Shown here in pieces: positions 27,497 through 35,501 of a DNA stretch of 64,000 nucleotides. The DNA comes from Marinobacter orientalis (GTDB lineage Bacteria > Pseudomonadota > Gammaproteobacteria > Pseudomonadales > Oleiphilaceae). The stretch is taken from the NCBI RefSeq assembly GCF_004792665.1, contig NZ_SRZX01000001.1:992001-1056000 (forward strand). The letters run 5' to 3'. The notes under the pieces are model-generated. The model did no database searches. It was not told the DNA's origin and saw nothing but the letters and a program-made list of their open reading frames with translations. The number at the start of each line of letters is the position of its first letter. Within the stretch, counting starts at the first letter, position 1. The position numbers and the translations under genes are program-made.

Positions 27497-28609
27497 TCAG
27501 TAAAGCTTCGCCAGTGATTTCCTGGCGAACGGCTCGACTTCAGCAATGCGACCTTCCTTCACTTTCACCAGCCATTCCGGATCCTGCAGAAGCGCACGGC
27601 CGACAGCAATCAGCTCAAACTCGCTGTTATTCATGCGCTCAACAAGCTCGTCGATGCCAGACTGCTCAACCGCTTCCTTCTTGCTGGCAAAGGTGCCGCT
27701 GATGAAGTCTTCCGTCAGGCCCACGCTACCCACAGACATCGCGGGTTTGCCGGACAGTTTCCGGGTCCAGCCTGCAAGATTGAGGTTGGAGCCTTCGAAC
27801 TCCGGCTCCCAGAAACGGCGTGTGGAAGCGTGGAAAATATCAACGCCGGCTTCCACCAGCGGCTTCAGGAACTGCTCCAGTTCTTCCGGCGTATTGACCA
27901 GCCTGGCCTCGTAATCCTGCTGCTTCCATTGCGAAAAGCGCAGCATGATGGGGAAATCCGGACCCACGCGAAAACGCACGGCCTCGATGATTTCCACCAC
28001 AAAGCGCAGACGGTTTGCCATGCTGCCGCCATACCCGTCGTCACGCTGGTTGGTGCCTTCCCACAGGAACTGGTCCAGCAGGTAACCATGGGCACCGTGA
28101 ATCTCCACGCCGTCGAATCCGAGCGCCCTGGCATCCTGGGCGGCATCGGCGAAGGCATTCACCACATCGGCAATGTCTTCAACCGTCATGGCCTTGCCAT
28201 TGGGTTTACCCGGAGCAAACAGACCAGAGGGGCTGTAAGCGGGCACTTTCGGGTCCGGTTCAATACCTTCCTTGCGCACTGCGCCCACATGCCATAGCTG
28301 GGGAAAGATGGCACCACCGGCTTGGTGAACCGCATCCACCACCTCTTTCCAGCCGGCAAGAGCCTTATCGCCATGGAAAAACGGCACGTTCGGGTAACCG
28401 TTGGCCGCCGGGTGATTCACCGTAGTACCTTCGGTAATCAATAGCCCGACGCCACCTTCAGCGCGGCGGCGGTAATAGTCCACCACTTCCTGGCCCGGTG
28501 CGTTGCCCGGCGAGAAATTACGGGTCATCGGGGCCATGGCAACGCGGTTACGCAGGGTCAGATTATGGATGTCAAAAGGCTCAAACAGGGGGCCAAGGTT
28601 CATACTCAT
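27497..28609 (-). CDS. NADH:flavin oxidoreductase, Old Yellow Enzyme family
   Basis: FMN-dependent ene-reductase of 370 residues. It opens with LGPLFEPFDIHNLTLRNRVAMAPMTR; the substrate-binding HGAHGYLLDQFL with downstream R-x-D-x-YGGS (NQRDDGYGGSMANR) is diagnostic of the family, and VGSVGL plus FELIAVGRALLQDPEW form the FMN phosphate site. Such enzymes reduce activated C=C bonds of enones, nitro compounds or nitrate esters using NAD(P)H; the true substrate is unknown. ATG 28609 is used, with a second ATG two codons on; neither has a strong ribosome site. It is divergent from the HxlR gene, a common arrangement in which HxlR responds to an electrophile and induces the reductase. Confidence 0.88.
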   Translation of the reverse strand: MSMNLGPLFEPFDIHNLTLRNRVAMAPMTRNFSPGNAPGQEVVDYYRRRAEGGVGLLITEGTTVNHPAANGYPNVPFFHGDKALAGWKEVVDAVHQAGGAIFPQLWHVGAVRKEGIEPDPKVPAYSPSGLFAPGKPNGKAMTVEDIADVVNAFADAAQDARALGFDGVEIHGAHGYLLDQFLWEGTNQRDDGYGGSMANRLRFVVEIIEAVRFRVGPDFPIMLRFSQWKQQDYEARLVNTPEELEQFLKPLVEAGVDIFHASTRRFWEPEFEGSNLNLAGWTRKLSGKPAMSVGSVGLTEDFISGTFASKKEAVEQSGIDELVERMNNSEFELIAVGRALLQDPEWLVKVKEGRIAEVEPFARKSLAKLY

Positions 28610-28617
28610 GATAGATC

Positions 28618-28686
28618 GCAACCTCACTAATCTGGTTTCTTCAAGCAACCTTATTAAATCTGGTTTTACAATGCAACCCTATTAGG
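28618..28686. promoter_or_regulatory. Three direct repeats, probable HxlR operator
   Basis: GCAACCTCACTAATCTGGTT (from 28618), GCAACCTTATTAAATCTGGT (from 28645) and GCAACCCTATTAGG (from 28673) recur with 27-28 bp spacing between the flavin oxidoreductase and HxlR genes. Each of the first two also has AACC/GGTT ends in inverted orientation. They fill the divergent promoter region and are the natural binding sites for the HxlR protein; that assignment is inference. Confidence 0.6.
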
Positions 28687-28699
28687 TACACTGCCAGAC

Positions 28700-29197
28700 A
28701 TGGCCAGAAAACGTTTTGATGATTCCAGCTGCTCCGTCGCCCGTGCCCTGAATGAAGTGGGAGACTGGTGGTCCCTGCTCGTGGTGCTGCACGCCATGTA
28801 TGGCACACGCCGCTTTGTGGATTTCCAGCAGGAACTGGGCATTGCCCGCAATATCCTTTGCGACCGGCTGGCACGGCTGGTGGATAACCAGGTACTGAAG
28901 AAGGTGGATGTCGGCGAGCACGGCTCACGCTTCGAATACCGGCTGACAGAAAAAGGCCGCGACCTCTTCCCGATCGTCATTGCCCTGCGCCAGTGGGGTG
29001 ACAAATGGAACCCGGCACCGGACCAGGAACCCCTGGACCTGCGGGACCGTTTAACCGGGCGCACTATCCGCCCGATGGAAGTTCAGGATGCCGACGGTAA
29101 ACCGCTTACCGTCCGGGATGTGTTTGTACCGGAAGGCGACGCCGCCGACGAACTCAAGCCCCGGAAAGCAAAAAGACAGCCGGCTGACAAGCCGTAG
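28700..29197 (+). CDS. HxlR-family transcriptional regulator
   Basis: Regulator of 165 residues. The HxlR winged helix is clear: a cysteine near the N-terminus (C11 in DSSCSVARALNEVGDWWSLL), FVDFQQELGIARNILCDRLARLVDNQVLKKV as recognition and wing region, and YRLTEKGRDLFPIVIALRQWGD at the end of the domain. A C-terminal tail of about 45 residues is rich in charged residues. The N-terminal cysteine is used for electrophile sensing in some relatives (HypR/YodB class), which fits the divergent Old Yellow Enzyme gene. Regulation through the direct repeats at 28618-28686 is likely. Confidence 0.88.
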   Translation: MARKRFDDSSCSVARALNEVGDWWSLLVVLHAMYGTRRFVDFQQELGIARNILCDRLARLVDNQVLKKVDVGEHGSRFEYRLTEKGRDLFPIVIALRQWGDKWNPAPDQEPLDLRDRLTGRTIRPMEVQDADGKPLTVRDVFVPEGDAADELKPRKAKRQPADKP

Positions 29198-29346
29198 AAC
29201 TACCCCCTTCTTTCATTTTCTTGAGTTGAATCAATCCGCCGGCGAACTCGGCGCCCGGGGCTAGTTGCACTTGCGCTATGTCAAGTTTCCGTTCTCCGTA
29301 AACATTAACCTGTAGTCATTGATTATTCAGGTTCAAGGAGAAGGAT

Positions 29347-30075
29347 ATGTCCCGTAATTTTAAACTTGGCGTTCTTGCTGCTGGCATTCTGGCGGCCGCC
29401 CCTGCTGCGCAGGCGTTCGAGGCTGGTGATTTTATTCTGCGTGCGGGTGTGGCGCATGTGGCGCCGGATGATTCCAGTGATTCCATCACCGTGGGCGGTG
29501 CTCCATTATTAAGCGGGGCAGATTCTCAGGTTACAGTTGACTCAAACACCCAGCTCGGCCTGCGCGGTACTTATATGTTTACCAGTAACCTCGGTATAGG
29601 CTTGCTGGCCTCAACGCCTTTCCAGCACGACATCAATGGTGGTGGAGATATTTCAGGCGACGTAAAGCTGGGTGAAACAAAGCATCTGCCTCCAACCCTG
29701 ACATTGGAGTATTTCCCAATGCACAGCTCTTCGGCTCTCCAGCCTTATGTCGGCGTTGGCGTCAACTACACAACCTTCTTCGAGGAAAAAACTAGTGACA
29801 CTCTGAACAGTGTGGTGGGTGCGGAATACGATATCCCGGGGGCGAGTACTTCTCTGGAGCTTGATGACAGTGTAGGCGTAGCCGTTGAGCTTGGCATGGA
29901 CTACATGCTGAGCGAAAACTTTGGCCTGAACGCGGCCATCTGGTGGGCAGACATCAACACTGACGCCAAGGTCGAAGTCTTTGACGGCGCCGGCAACTTT
30001 GCAGCAGAAACTGACGAATTCGAAGTCGAAATCGACCCGATGGTCTACATGGTAGGCTTCACCTACAAGTTCTGA
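29347..30075 (+). CDS. ompW: OmpW-family outer-membrane protein
   Basis: Outer-membrane beta-barrel of 242 residues. The signal peptide ends AAPAAQA (residue 23); the mature chain begins FEAGDFILRAGVAHVAPDDSSD, the typical OmpW opening, and ends with an aromatic residue (VYMVGFTYKF) as expected for recognition by the Bam complex. HLPPTLTLEYFPMHS near 117 is the other family landmark. OmpW barrels are eight-stranded and pass small hydrophobic molecules; in hydrocarbon-using bacteria the related AlkL takes up alkanes. CAAGGAGAAGG precedes the ATG and two hairpins follow the stop. Confidence 0.9.
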   Translation: MSRNFKLGVLAAGILAAAPAAQAFEAGDFILRAGVAHVAPDDSSDSITVGGAPLLSGADSQVTVDSNTQLGLRGTYMFTSNLGIGLLASTPFQHDINGGGDISGDVKLGETKHLPPTLTLEYFPMHSSSALQPYVGVGVNYTTFFEEKTSDTLNSVVGAEYDIPGASTSLELDDSVGVAVELGMDYMLSENFGLNAAIWWADINTDAKVEVFDGAGNFAAETDEFEVEIDPMVYMVGFTYKF

Positions 30076-30087
30076 TAAACGTAAACG

Positions 30088-30118
30088 CCGAAAACCTCAC
30101 GATTAGTGAGGTTTTCGG
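30088..30118. terminator. Perfect 13-bp hairpin after ompW
   Basis: CCGAAAACCTCAC and GTGAGGTTTTCGG pair perfectly around GATTA, 13 bp after the ompW stop. The arms contain their own A and T runs, so it could act on either strand. It is separate from the canonical terminator that follows and lies between two convergent genes, so a bidirectional role is plausible. Confidence 0.65.
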
Positions 30119-30135
30119 ATAGTACGTCCTCCAGT

Positions 30136-30161
30136 GCGGGGCCTTCGGGCCCCGCTTTTTT
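30136..30161 (+). terminator. Rho-independent terminator of ompW
   Basis: GCGGGGCC-TTCG-GGCCCCGC followed by six T (30156-30161). The tetraloop stem with T tract is a canonical plus-strand terminator. It sits 16 bp from the 3' end of rhlE. Confidence 0.92.
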
Positions 30162-30176
30162 ATGGAGTCGGCCGGA

Positions 30177-31496
30177 TCAGGCGGTTTCGCGCTGGGGTGA
30201 GCGTCGTGCCTGGCCACCGTTGCCATTCTGGCTACGGCCACCACTGCGGCCAGCGGGCTTGCCGCCAAAGCTGCGACCGTTACCGGCCGGTTTGCCATTG
30301 CCACCACCGTTGCGGTTACGGGCGCGGCTTGGATCCGCCTTGGCCTTGGGTTTCAGTGGCAGGTTGTTGCTCGGCTCAAAGCCTTCTACCGATTTACGCG
30401 GCAGCTGCTTCTTCAGCAGTCTTTCAATACCCGCCAGCATCTGGCCTTCATCGGCACTCACCAGCGACAACGCGTGACCGCTCTCACCGGCACGACCGGT
30501 ACGGCCGATACGGTGCACATAGTCTTCCGGCACGTTGGGCAGCTCGAAGTTCACAACCTGGGGCAGCTGTTTGATGTCCAGGCCACGGGCGGCGATATCG
30601 GTTGCCACCAGAACACGCACTTCACCCTGCTTGAAATCGGCCAGGGCACGGGTGCGGGCACCCTGTGACTTGTTGCCGTGGATCGCCGCCGCAGTAATGC
30701 CGTCGCGCTCCAGTTTCTGGGTCAGGCGATTGGCGCCGTGCTTGGTACGGGTAAATACAAGTACCTGTTCCCAGGCGTTATCGCGCACCAGCTTGCTCAA
30801 CAGGGCGGTTTTCTGGCTCTGATCCACCGGGTAGACAGACTGTATGATGCTCTCGGCAGCGGTGTTACGGGCCGCTACTTCCACCTGAACCGGGTTATCC
30901 AGCAGGCCCTCTGCCAGGGTGCGGATTTCCTTGGAGAAGGTGGCGGAGAACAGCAGGTTCTGGCGCTTGGCCGGCAACAGCGAGAGAATCTTGCGGATGT
31001 CGCGGATGAAGCCCATATCCAGCATGCGGTCAGCTTCGTCCAGCACCAGGATTTCCACTTCGTCGAAGCGAACCGCGTTCTGCTGGTAAAGATCCATCAG
31101 GCGGCCGGGTGTTGCCACCAGCACGTCCAGACCCTTGCGCAGCTTCATCATCTGCGGATTGATTTTCACACCGCCGAAAACCACGGCGGACTTGGTGGGC
31201 ATGTACCTGCTGTACAGGGCCACACTGTCGTGTACCTGGGCCGCCAGTTCGCGGGTTGGCGCCAGGATCAGTACGCGCGGGCCTTTGCCGGTGCGGGGGT
31301 TTTCCGCCAGACGCTGCAGTAATGGCAGGGTGAACCCTGCGGTTTTACCGGTGCCCGTCTGGGCAGCCGCCATCACGTCCCTGCCGGAAAGCACGGCGGG
31401 GATGGCCTTGGCCTGAATAGGAGACGGGGTTTCATAACCCTGGTCGGTAGTAGCACGGACCAGTTGCTCGGACAGACCGAGTGAAGAAAAACTCAT
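30177..31496 (-). CDS. rhlE: DEAD-box RNA helicase, RhlE type
   Basis: ATP-dependent RNA helicase of 439 residues. All motifs are present in order: the Q-motif region [14 protein letters not shown] (20-33), motif I AQTGTGKT (45-52), [22 protein letters not shown] in [10 protein letters not shown] (near 153), SAT in LLFSATFS, and in the second lobe [14 protein letters not shown] and [15 protein letters not shown]. The C-terminal tail (about 375-439) is a Gly/Asn/Arg/Lys-rich low-complexity region, typical of RhlE and suited to nonspecific RNA binding. Likely roles are ribosome maturation and RNA remodelling in the cold. A long untranslated stretch lies upstream. Confidence 0.92.
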   Translation of the reverse strand: MSFSSLGLSEQLVRATTDQGYETPSPIQAKAIPAVLSGRDVMAAAQTGTGKTAGFTLPLLQRLAENPRTGKGPRVLILAPTRELAAQVHDSVALYSRYMPTKSAVVFGGVKINPQMMKLRKGLDVLVATPGRLMDLYQQNAVRFDEVEILVLDEADRMLDMGFIRDIRKILSLLPAKRQNLLFSATFSKEIRTLAEGLLDNPVQVEVAARNTAAESIIQSVYPVDQSQKTALLSKLVRDNAWEQVLVFTRTKHGANRLTQKLERDGITAAAIHGNKSQGARTRALADFKQGEVRVLVATDIAARGLDIKQLPQVVNFELPNVPEDYVHRIGRTGRAGESGHALSLVSADEGQMLAGIERLLKKQLPRKSVEGFEPSNNLPLKPKAKADPSRARNRNGGGNGKPAGNGRSFGGKPAGRSGGRSQNGNGGQARRSPQRETA

Positions 31497-31852
31497 ATTG
31501 TATAACTCTTGATTGTTCTGCCTCCACGAACACCGTTAAGGGCGAATGCGGGCAGATGCCATGGAGATTCATGGAATAAAAGACGACTACGGTCACACAC
31601 CGTTAACGGGGTGACGTCCTCTGGCAGGTCGTATGGATAATTCGCAAGATGGCCGAAGCCGTGTACTGCGGAGTCCTTAGAGGCAGGATGCAGGCACGGT
31701 ATCAGAGGGTCCGTGAAATAGCTATAGGTGCTTTTCAGTAGTAAGCTTTTTAATTTTCGGCAACGTTCGGCGAGCAGGGAACTCTCATCCACGCTGCCGG
31801 TCACTAGCCGCCGTACCTTAGCAAAAAAATCCACTCGATGACCGGAGAAGTC
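31497..31852. other. 356-bp divergent intergenic region before rhlE and the TlpA gene
   Basis: No supported gene lies here; a 134-codon frame on the minus strand (31493-31897) runs into rhlE and lacks a recognisable domain or ribosome site. The region contains the palindrome CCGTTAACGG (31600-31609) inside a longer imperfect inverted repeat GTCAC...GTGAC (31592-31615), and a related ACCGTTAAGGG at 31531-31541. Such repeats in the probable leader of a DEAD-box helicase could form RNA structure. Promoters for the two divergent genes must be here but I could not place them reliably. Confidence 0.4.
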
Positions 31853-32704
31853 ATGCTCAGCGTAGGCGTTGGCCCCTTCAGCCTTTCCATAGGACACCTG
31901 TTGCTGATTATGGCTTTTGTTGTCGCCCTGATTGTAGGGGCGTTAGCGGGCCGCAAGCAAAACCTTCCGATATCCGGCGCACTGGCGGATATTTTCCTTG
32001 TCGCCATGGTGGCCGCCCGCATCGGTTTTGTAGTCCGTTACTTCGAACACTATCAGGGCGACTGGCTGGGCATCATCGACATCCGCGATGGTGGCTTCGA
32101 CGTGGTCTCCGGACTGGTAGTGGCGCTGCTGTTCACCGGCTACCTGCTCTGGCGACGCACCAGCATCCGTCGACCCCTCGGAATGGCAGTAGCCGCGGGC
32201 CTGATGACGTGGGGCTTCACCGCCGGTGTGATTGCCCTGATCGAGGATCAGACCCAGGGACTGCCTGATGTTGCCCTGACCGACCTGAATGAGCAACCGG
32301 TCAGTCTGGACTCCCTGACCCGGGGGCAGCCTACGGTGGTAAATCTCTGGGCCACCTGGTGCCCTCCCTGCATCCGCGAAATGCCGGTGCTGGAAGAAGC
32401 CCAGGATCTCTATCCGGGCGTCAACTTTGTTTTTGCCAACCAGGGCGAGCATCCTGAAACCATCAGCCGGTTTCTCAGCGCGCAGGACCTGAATCTGGAG
32501 CATGTGCTCAGCGATCGCCAGGGCGGCTTCGGCCGCGCCACCGGCAGCCAGGGCCTGCCCACCACTCTGTTCTATGACGCGCGGGGCAAACTGGTGGACA
32601 GCCACATGGGTGAGCTGTCCAAAGCCAGTCTGGCCCGGGGCCTTGAACGCTTCGGCGCCAGCCATCTCGAACCATCACCAACGAAGGAGGTAACATCACG
32701 ATGA
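31853..32704 (+). CDS. TlpA-type thioredoxin-like protein with Lgt-like membrane domain
   Basis: Protein of 283 residues with two parts. Residues 1-130 hold about four membrane helices whose sequence (GPFSLSIGHLLLIMAFVVAL, then VAARIGFVVRYFEHY and GGFDVVSGLVVALLF) resembles the first helices of prolipoprotein diacylglyceryl transferase. Residues 135-270 are a periplasmic TlpA/ResA-type redoxin with active site WCPPC (C170, C173) and a cis-proline loop GSQGLPTTLFYD. It would reduce or exchange disulfides in the periplasm, probably passing electrons to or from DsbG encoded next. GGAG six bases before ATG 31853 decides the start. Its stop overlaps the dsbG ATG by ATGA. Confidence 0.85.
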   Translation: MLSVGVGPFSLSIGHLLLIMAFVVALIVGALAGRKQNLPISGALADIFLVAMVAARIGFVVRYFEHYQGDWLGIIDIRDGGFDVVSGLVVALLFTGYLLWRRTSIRRPLGMAVAAGLMTWGFTAGVIALIEDQTQGLPDVALTDLNEQPVSLDSLTRGQPTVVNLWATWCPPCIREMPVLEEAQDLYPGVNFVFANQGEHPETISRFLSAQDLNLEHVLSDRQGGFGRATGSQGLPTTLFYDARGKLVDSHMGELSKASLARGLERFGASHLEPSPTKEVTSR

Positions 32705-33477
32705 CCCTGCCCCCACTGCCACGTTTATTATGCGGCGCACTGCTATCCACCACGGTTTTTGCCGCCGGTGTTCAGGCTGAAGACCGCCCGCAAGCCATTC
32801 AGCAACTTGAAGAACGCGGCGTGGAAGTCATGGAAAGTTTTCAGGCACCCGGCGGTATGACAGGCTACGTTGGCCAGATGCAGGGGCGGTCTCTGGCTTT
32901 CTACCTGACCCCCGATGGCAATCACGTGATCGTTGGCACATTGATGGATAAGGACGGCAACAACCTGAGCCAGGCCAGCATAGATGAACTGGTGACAGGC
33001 CCGAAATTCGAAAACGCATGGTCGGAAATCGAGGACAGCCACTGGGTCCGGGAGGGCAACAGGGACGCGGATACCGTCATTTACACCTTTACCGACCCCA
33101 ACTGCCCTTATTGCAACCGTTTCCATCAGCAGGCCCGGCCCTGGATTGAAGCGGGCAAGGTACAGCTGCGCCACATCATGGTCGGTATTCTCGCTGAAGA
33201 CAGCCTGACGAAAGCGGCCACCATTCTCGGCAGCGAAGATCCCGAAAAGGCGATGCATGAGCATCAGACCTCTTTCGAACAGGGAGGGATTGAGGTAGAC
33301 CGCAAGCATGTGAGTGCGGCTCATCTCGAGGTAAAAGCCAATAACAGCCTGATGCAGGAACTGGGCCTGCAGGCAACGCCCAGCACCCTTTACAGGGGGG
33401 AAGACGGGAAAATCACCATGGTACAGGGCCTTCCCAATCCACAGGCACTGGAGCGCATGATGGGCCCTCGCCCCTGA
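32701..33477 (+). CDS. dsbG: Thiol:disulfide interchange protein DsbG
   Basis: Periplasmic DsbC/DsbG-family protein of 258 residues. A signal peptide ends near FAAGVQA (residue 26); the N-terminal dimerisation domain runs to about 100, and the thioredoxin domain carries CPYC (C135-C138) in DPNCPYCNRF. The cis-proline is in LGLQATPSTLY near 222. The residue before the cis-proline is Thr, as in DsbG and DsbC. It likely isomerises disulfides or rescues sulfenylated cysteines. Overlap with the upstream TlpA-type gene and AAGGAGG just before the ATG show tight coupling, so that protein is a good candidate for its membrane-side redox partner. Confidence 0.88.
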   Translation: MTLPPLPRLLCGALLSTTVFAAGVQAEDRPQAIQQLEERGVEVMESFQAPGGMTGYVGQMQGRSLAFYLTPDGNHVIVGTLMDKDGNNLSQASIDELVTGPKFENAWSEIEDSHWVREGNRDADTVIYTFTDPNCPYCNRFHQQARPWIEAGKVQLRHIMVGILAEDSLTKAATILGSEDPEKAMHEHQTSFEQGGIEVDRKHVSAAHLEVKANNSLMQELGLQATPSTLYRGEDGKITMVQGLPNPQALERMMGPRP

Positions 33478-33488
33478 TGGCAGTTGCT

Positions 33489-33513
33489 GTCCCGCCGGCA
33501 AGAGTGGCGGGAC
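33489..33513. terminator. Hairpin between convergent dsbG and DUF302 genes
   Basis: GTCCCGCC and GGCGGGAC pair around a 9-nt loop between the two convergent stops. There is no T tract on either side, so termination is only probable. Confidence 0.5.
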
Positions 33514-33519
33514 TCAGAC

Positions 33520-33975
33520 TCATTCCGTGGCGGCTTTGGCAATGCCGGCCAGCGCACCCTTCACTTTCTCGATGACCTCGTCACATCCATCAATGTCATG
33601 GCGCTGCCTGAGGTAATCGGGGTCGTTATAGCCCAGCCAGACTTGCCCCTCGCCATCCTCCCATACCAGTGCTTTCTGGGGCAGATCAATGGCGACACTC
33701 TGGGCGCACTGCATCAACGGCGTGCCCACCCTGGGGTTGCCAAATATCACCACCTCCGTGGGCCGCAACTCCAGACCGGCGCTGTCTGCACCATCGGTAT
33801 GATTGATGCGATTCATTACCGTCATGCCTTTGTCTTTGAGCACGGCTTCCAGTTTGTCCGCCGTGGCCTCGGCACTGTGACTGCTTTTGACCGTCACCAT
33901 CCCCTCGGCCGCTATCAGCGACAGCGGTAGAGCCAGCATTACAATCGCAATCAGACGCCTTGAACCCGCAAACAT
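33520..33975 (-). CDS. DUF302-family periplasmic protein
   Basis: Protein of 151 residues with a signal peptide (RLIAIVMLALPLSLIAAEG) and a single DUF302 domain: SAEATADKLEAVLKDKGMTV, then VVIFGNPRVGTPLMQCAQSVAIDLPQKALVWED and YNDPDYL, the conserved marks of the family. The biochemical function of DUF302 is unknown; the fold is a small alpha/beta domain, and many members occur next to redox or sulfur genes. GGGAGGAG before ATG 33975 fixes the start over a longer frame. It converges on dsbG, which may be coincidence. Confidence 0.85.
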   Translation of the reverse strand: MFAGSRRLIAIVMLALPLSLIAAEGMVTVKSSHSAEATADKLEAVLKDKGMTVMNRINHTDGADSAGLELRPTEVVIFGNPRVGTPLMQCAQSVAIDLPQKALVWEDGEGQVWLGYNDPDYLRQRHDIDGCDEVIEKVKGALAGIAKAATE

Positions 33976-34116
33976 GAGTGTCTCCTCCCGTTGGATCATG
34001 TGCAGTCAGCATAGGCCAGTATGGCGTGCACTGCCTGTGCTACTGGGGGTATAGTGATACGAATTGGTTACAGGTCCGTAACACAGGACACAGATCCGGG
34101 TTACAAGAGGTCCCCA

Positions 34117-35493
34117 ATGACTCATAAAATCGGTGGCGCGCTGCTTCCATTTTTCTTTGTCATCGCCGGTTGCGGCCAGGGTGATGCCAACGCTGTGAAC
34201 ATGGATAAATCTGCAGAACCACTGGCACCACCGGAAGAAACCGGTGTGCTAGAGGTTGCTACCCGCAATGGCTCCACCACCTACTACCTGGACCGCCACG
34301 AGAAGCCCAGCGGACCCGAATACAGCCTGATTACACGTTTTGCGCAAAGCAGGGGATGGGACGTCAACTGGACCATGCATGAGTCCACGTCAGCGGTGCT
34401 CGAGGCCCTGGAGTCAGGGAACACCCATATTGCTGCCGCCGGCCTCACTCATCTGCCATCCAGAACGGGGCAGTTCGTCCGCGGCCCGGCGCATACAGAA
34501 GTAACAGAGCAACTCGTCTGTCATCGGGAAATGCGACCGATGCCACGCATGCCCGAAAGCATCGCTGGCGTGGGAATTACGGTTACCGCGGACTCCAGTT
34601 ATGTGGAAACACTTAACCGGCTGGCCGGCGACCACCAAGGCATTGAGTTCAGCGAGGACGCAGACCGCACCACCGAAATATTGCTGTCTGCAGTGGCCGA
34701 AAAGGCGATTGACTGCACGGTGGCCGACTCCAACATCGTCCAGGTGATGCGCCGCCACTTCCCTCATCTTGAAGTGGCGATGAACCTGAATACCGGCAAC
34801 AACCTGGGCTGGTATCTGCCCGAAAGTTTCGGCGACCTGGCAGGCACCGCCCGCGAATGGATGAACAGCCCCGCCGGCGACGAGGCCATCGGCGACATGG
34901 AAAGCCGATACTACGCCTACATCGGAGAGTTCGATTTCGTCGACCTGAGAGCGCTGAACCGCCGCATTGATGACCGGCTGCCGAACTTTATCAATCGATT
35001 TTCCGAAGCCGAGGCCACTACCGGCATGCCAGCTGACCTCCTGGCGGCACTTTCCTACCAGGAATCCCACTGGGACCCGAGCGCCGTGTCACCCACCGGC
35101 GTCCGGGGCATCATGATGCTCACACAGAACACCGCACAGTCCCTCGGCGTTACCAACCGTCTGGACCCGGCCGCTGCCATTGATGGCGGCGCACGCTACC
35201 TGGCCGACCGTCATCGCCGGCTGCCGGACACAATTCCCGAGCCGGATCGTACTTTTCTGGCTCTGGCCAGCTACAACATCGGTCGCGGCCATCTGCTGGA
35301 CGCCCGCCAACTGGCGCGGGAACTGGGTAAAAACCCCGATTCCTGGGACGACATGAAGGAGGTGTTGCCGCTGAAAGCCGACAAACGCTATTACCCGGGC
35401 ACGCGCTACGGTTATGCCCGGGGCTATGAGCCGGTGCATTACGTACAACGCATCCGTAACTACCGGGATGTGATCAGCGCATCATTCAGGTAA
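34117..35493 (+). CDS. mltF: MltF-like membrane-bound lytic transglycosylase
   Basis: Lipoprotein of 458 residues. The signal ends in the lipobox VIAGC; residues about 40-270 form a solute-binding-protein domain of the ABC type (VLEVATRNGSTTYYLDRHEK opening) and residues 290-440 a family 1 lytic transglycosylase domain. The catalytic glutamate lies in LAALSYQESHWDPSAVSPTG, followed by GIMMLTQNTAQSLGV and ASYNIGRGHLLDARQL, all diagnostic. It cleaves peptidoglycan from the inner face of the outer membrane, and the receptor-like domain may sense muropeptides. ATG 34117 with AGAGG upstream is preferred; a longer frame to 34021 has no lipobox at the right place. Confidence 0.9.
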   Translation: MTHKIGGALLPFFFVIAGCGQGDANAVNMDKSAEPLAPPEETGVLEVATRNGSTTYYLDRHEKPSGPEYSLITRFAQSRGWDVNWTMHESTSAVLEALESGNTHIAAAGLTHLPSRTGQFVRGPAHTEVTEQLVCHREMRPMPRMPESIAGVGITVTADSSYVETLNRLAGDHQGIEFSEDADRTTEILLSAVAEKAIDCTVADSNIVQVMRRHFPHLEVAMNLNTGNNLGWYLPESFGDLAGTAREWMNSPAGDEAIGDMESRYYAYIGEFDFVDLRALNRRIDDRLPNFINRFSEAEATTGMPADLLAALSYQESHWDPSAVSPTGVRGIMMLTQNTAQSLGVTNRLDPAAAIDGGARYLADRHRRLPDTIPEPDRTFLALASYNIGRGHLLDARQLARELGKNPDSWDDMKEVLPLKADKRYYPGTRYGYARGYEPVHYVQRIRNYRDVISASFR

Positions 35494-35501
35494 GCGGGGG
35501 C

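Noticed and set aside
31493..31897. 134-codon minus-strand frame upstream of rhlE
   Set aside because: No ribosome site or domain, it overlaps the TlpA gene start, and it fits better as untranslated leader and promoter DNA.
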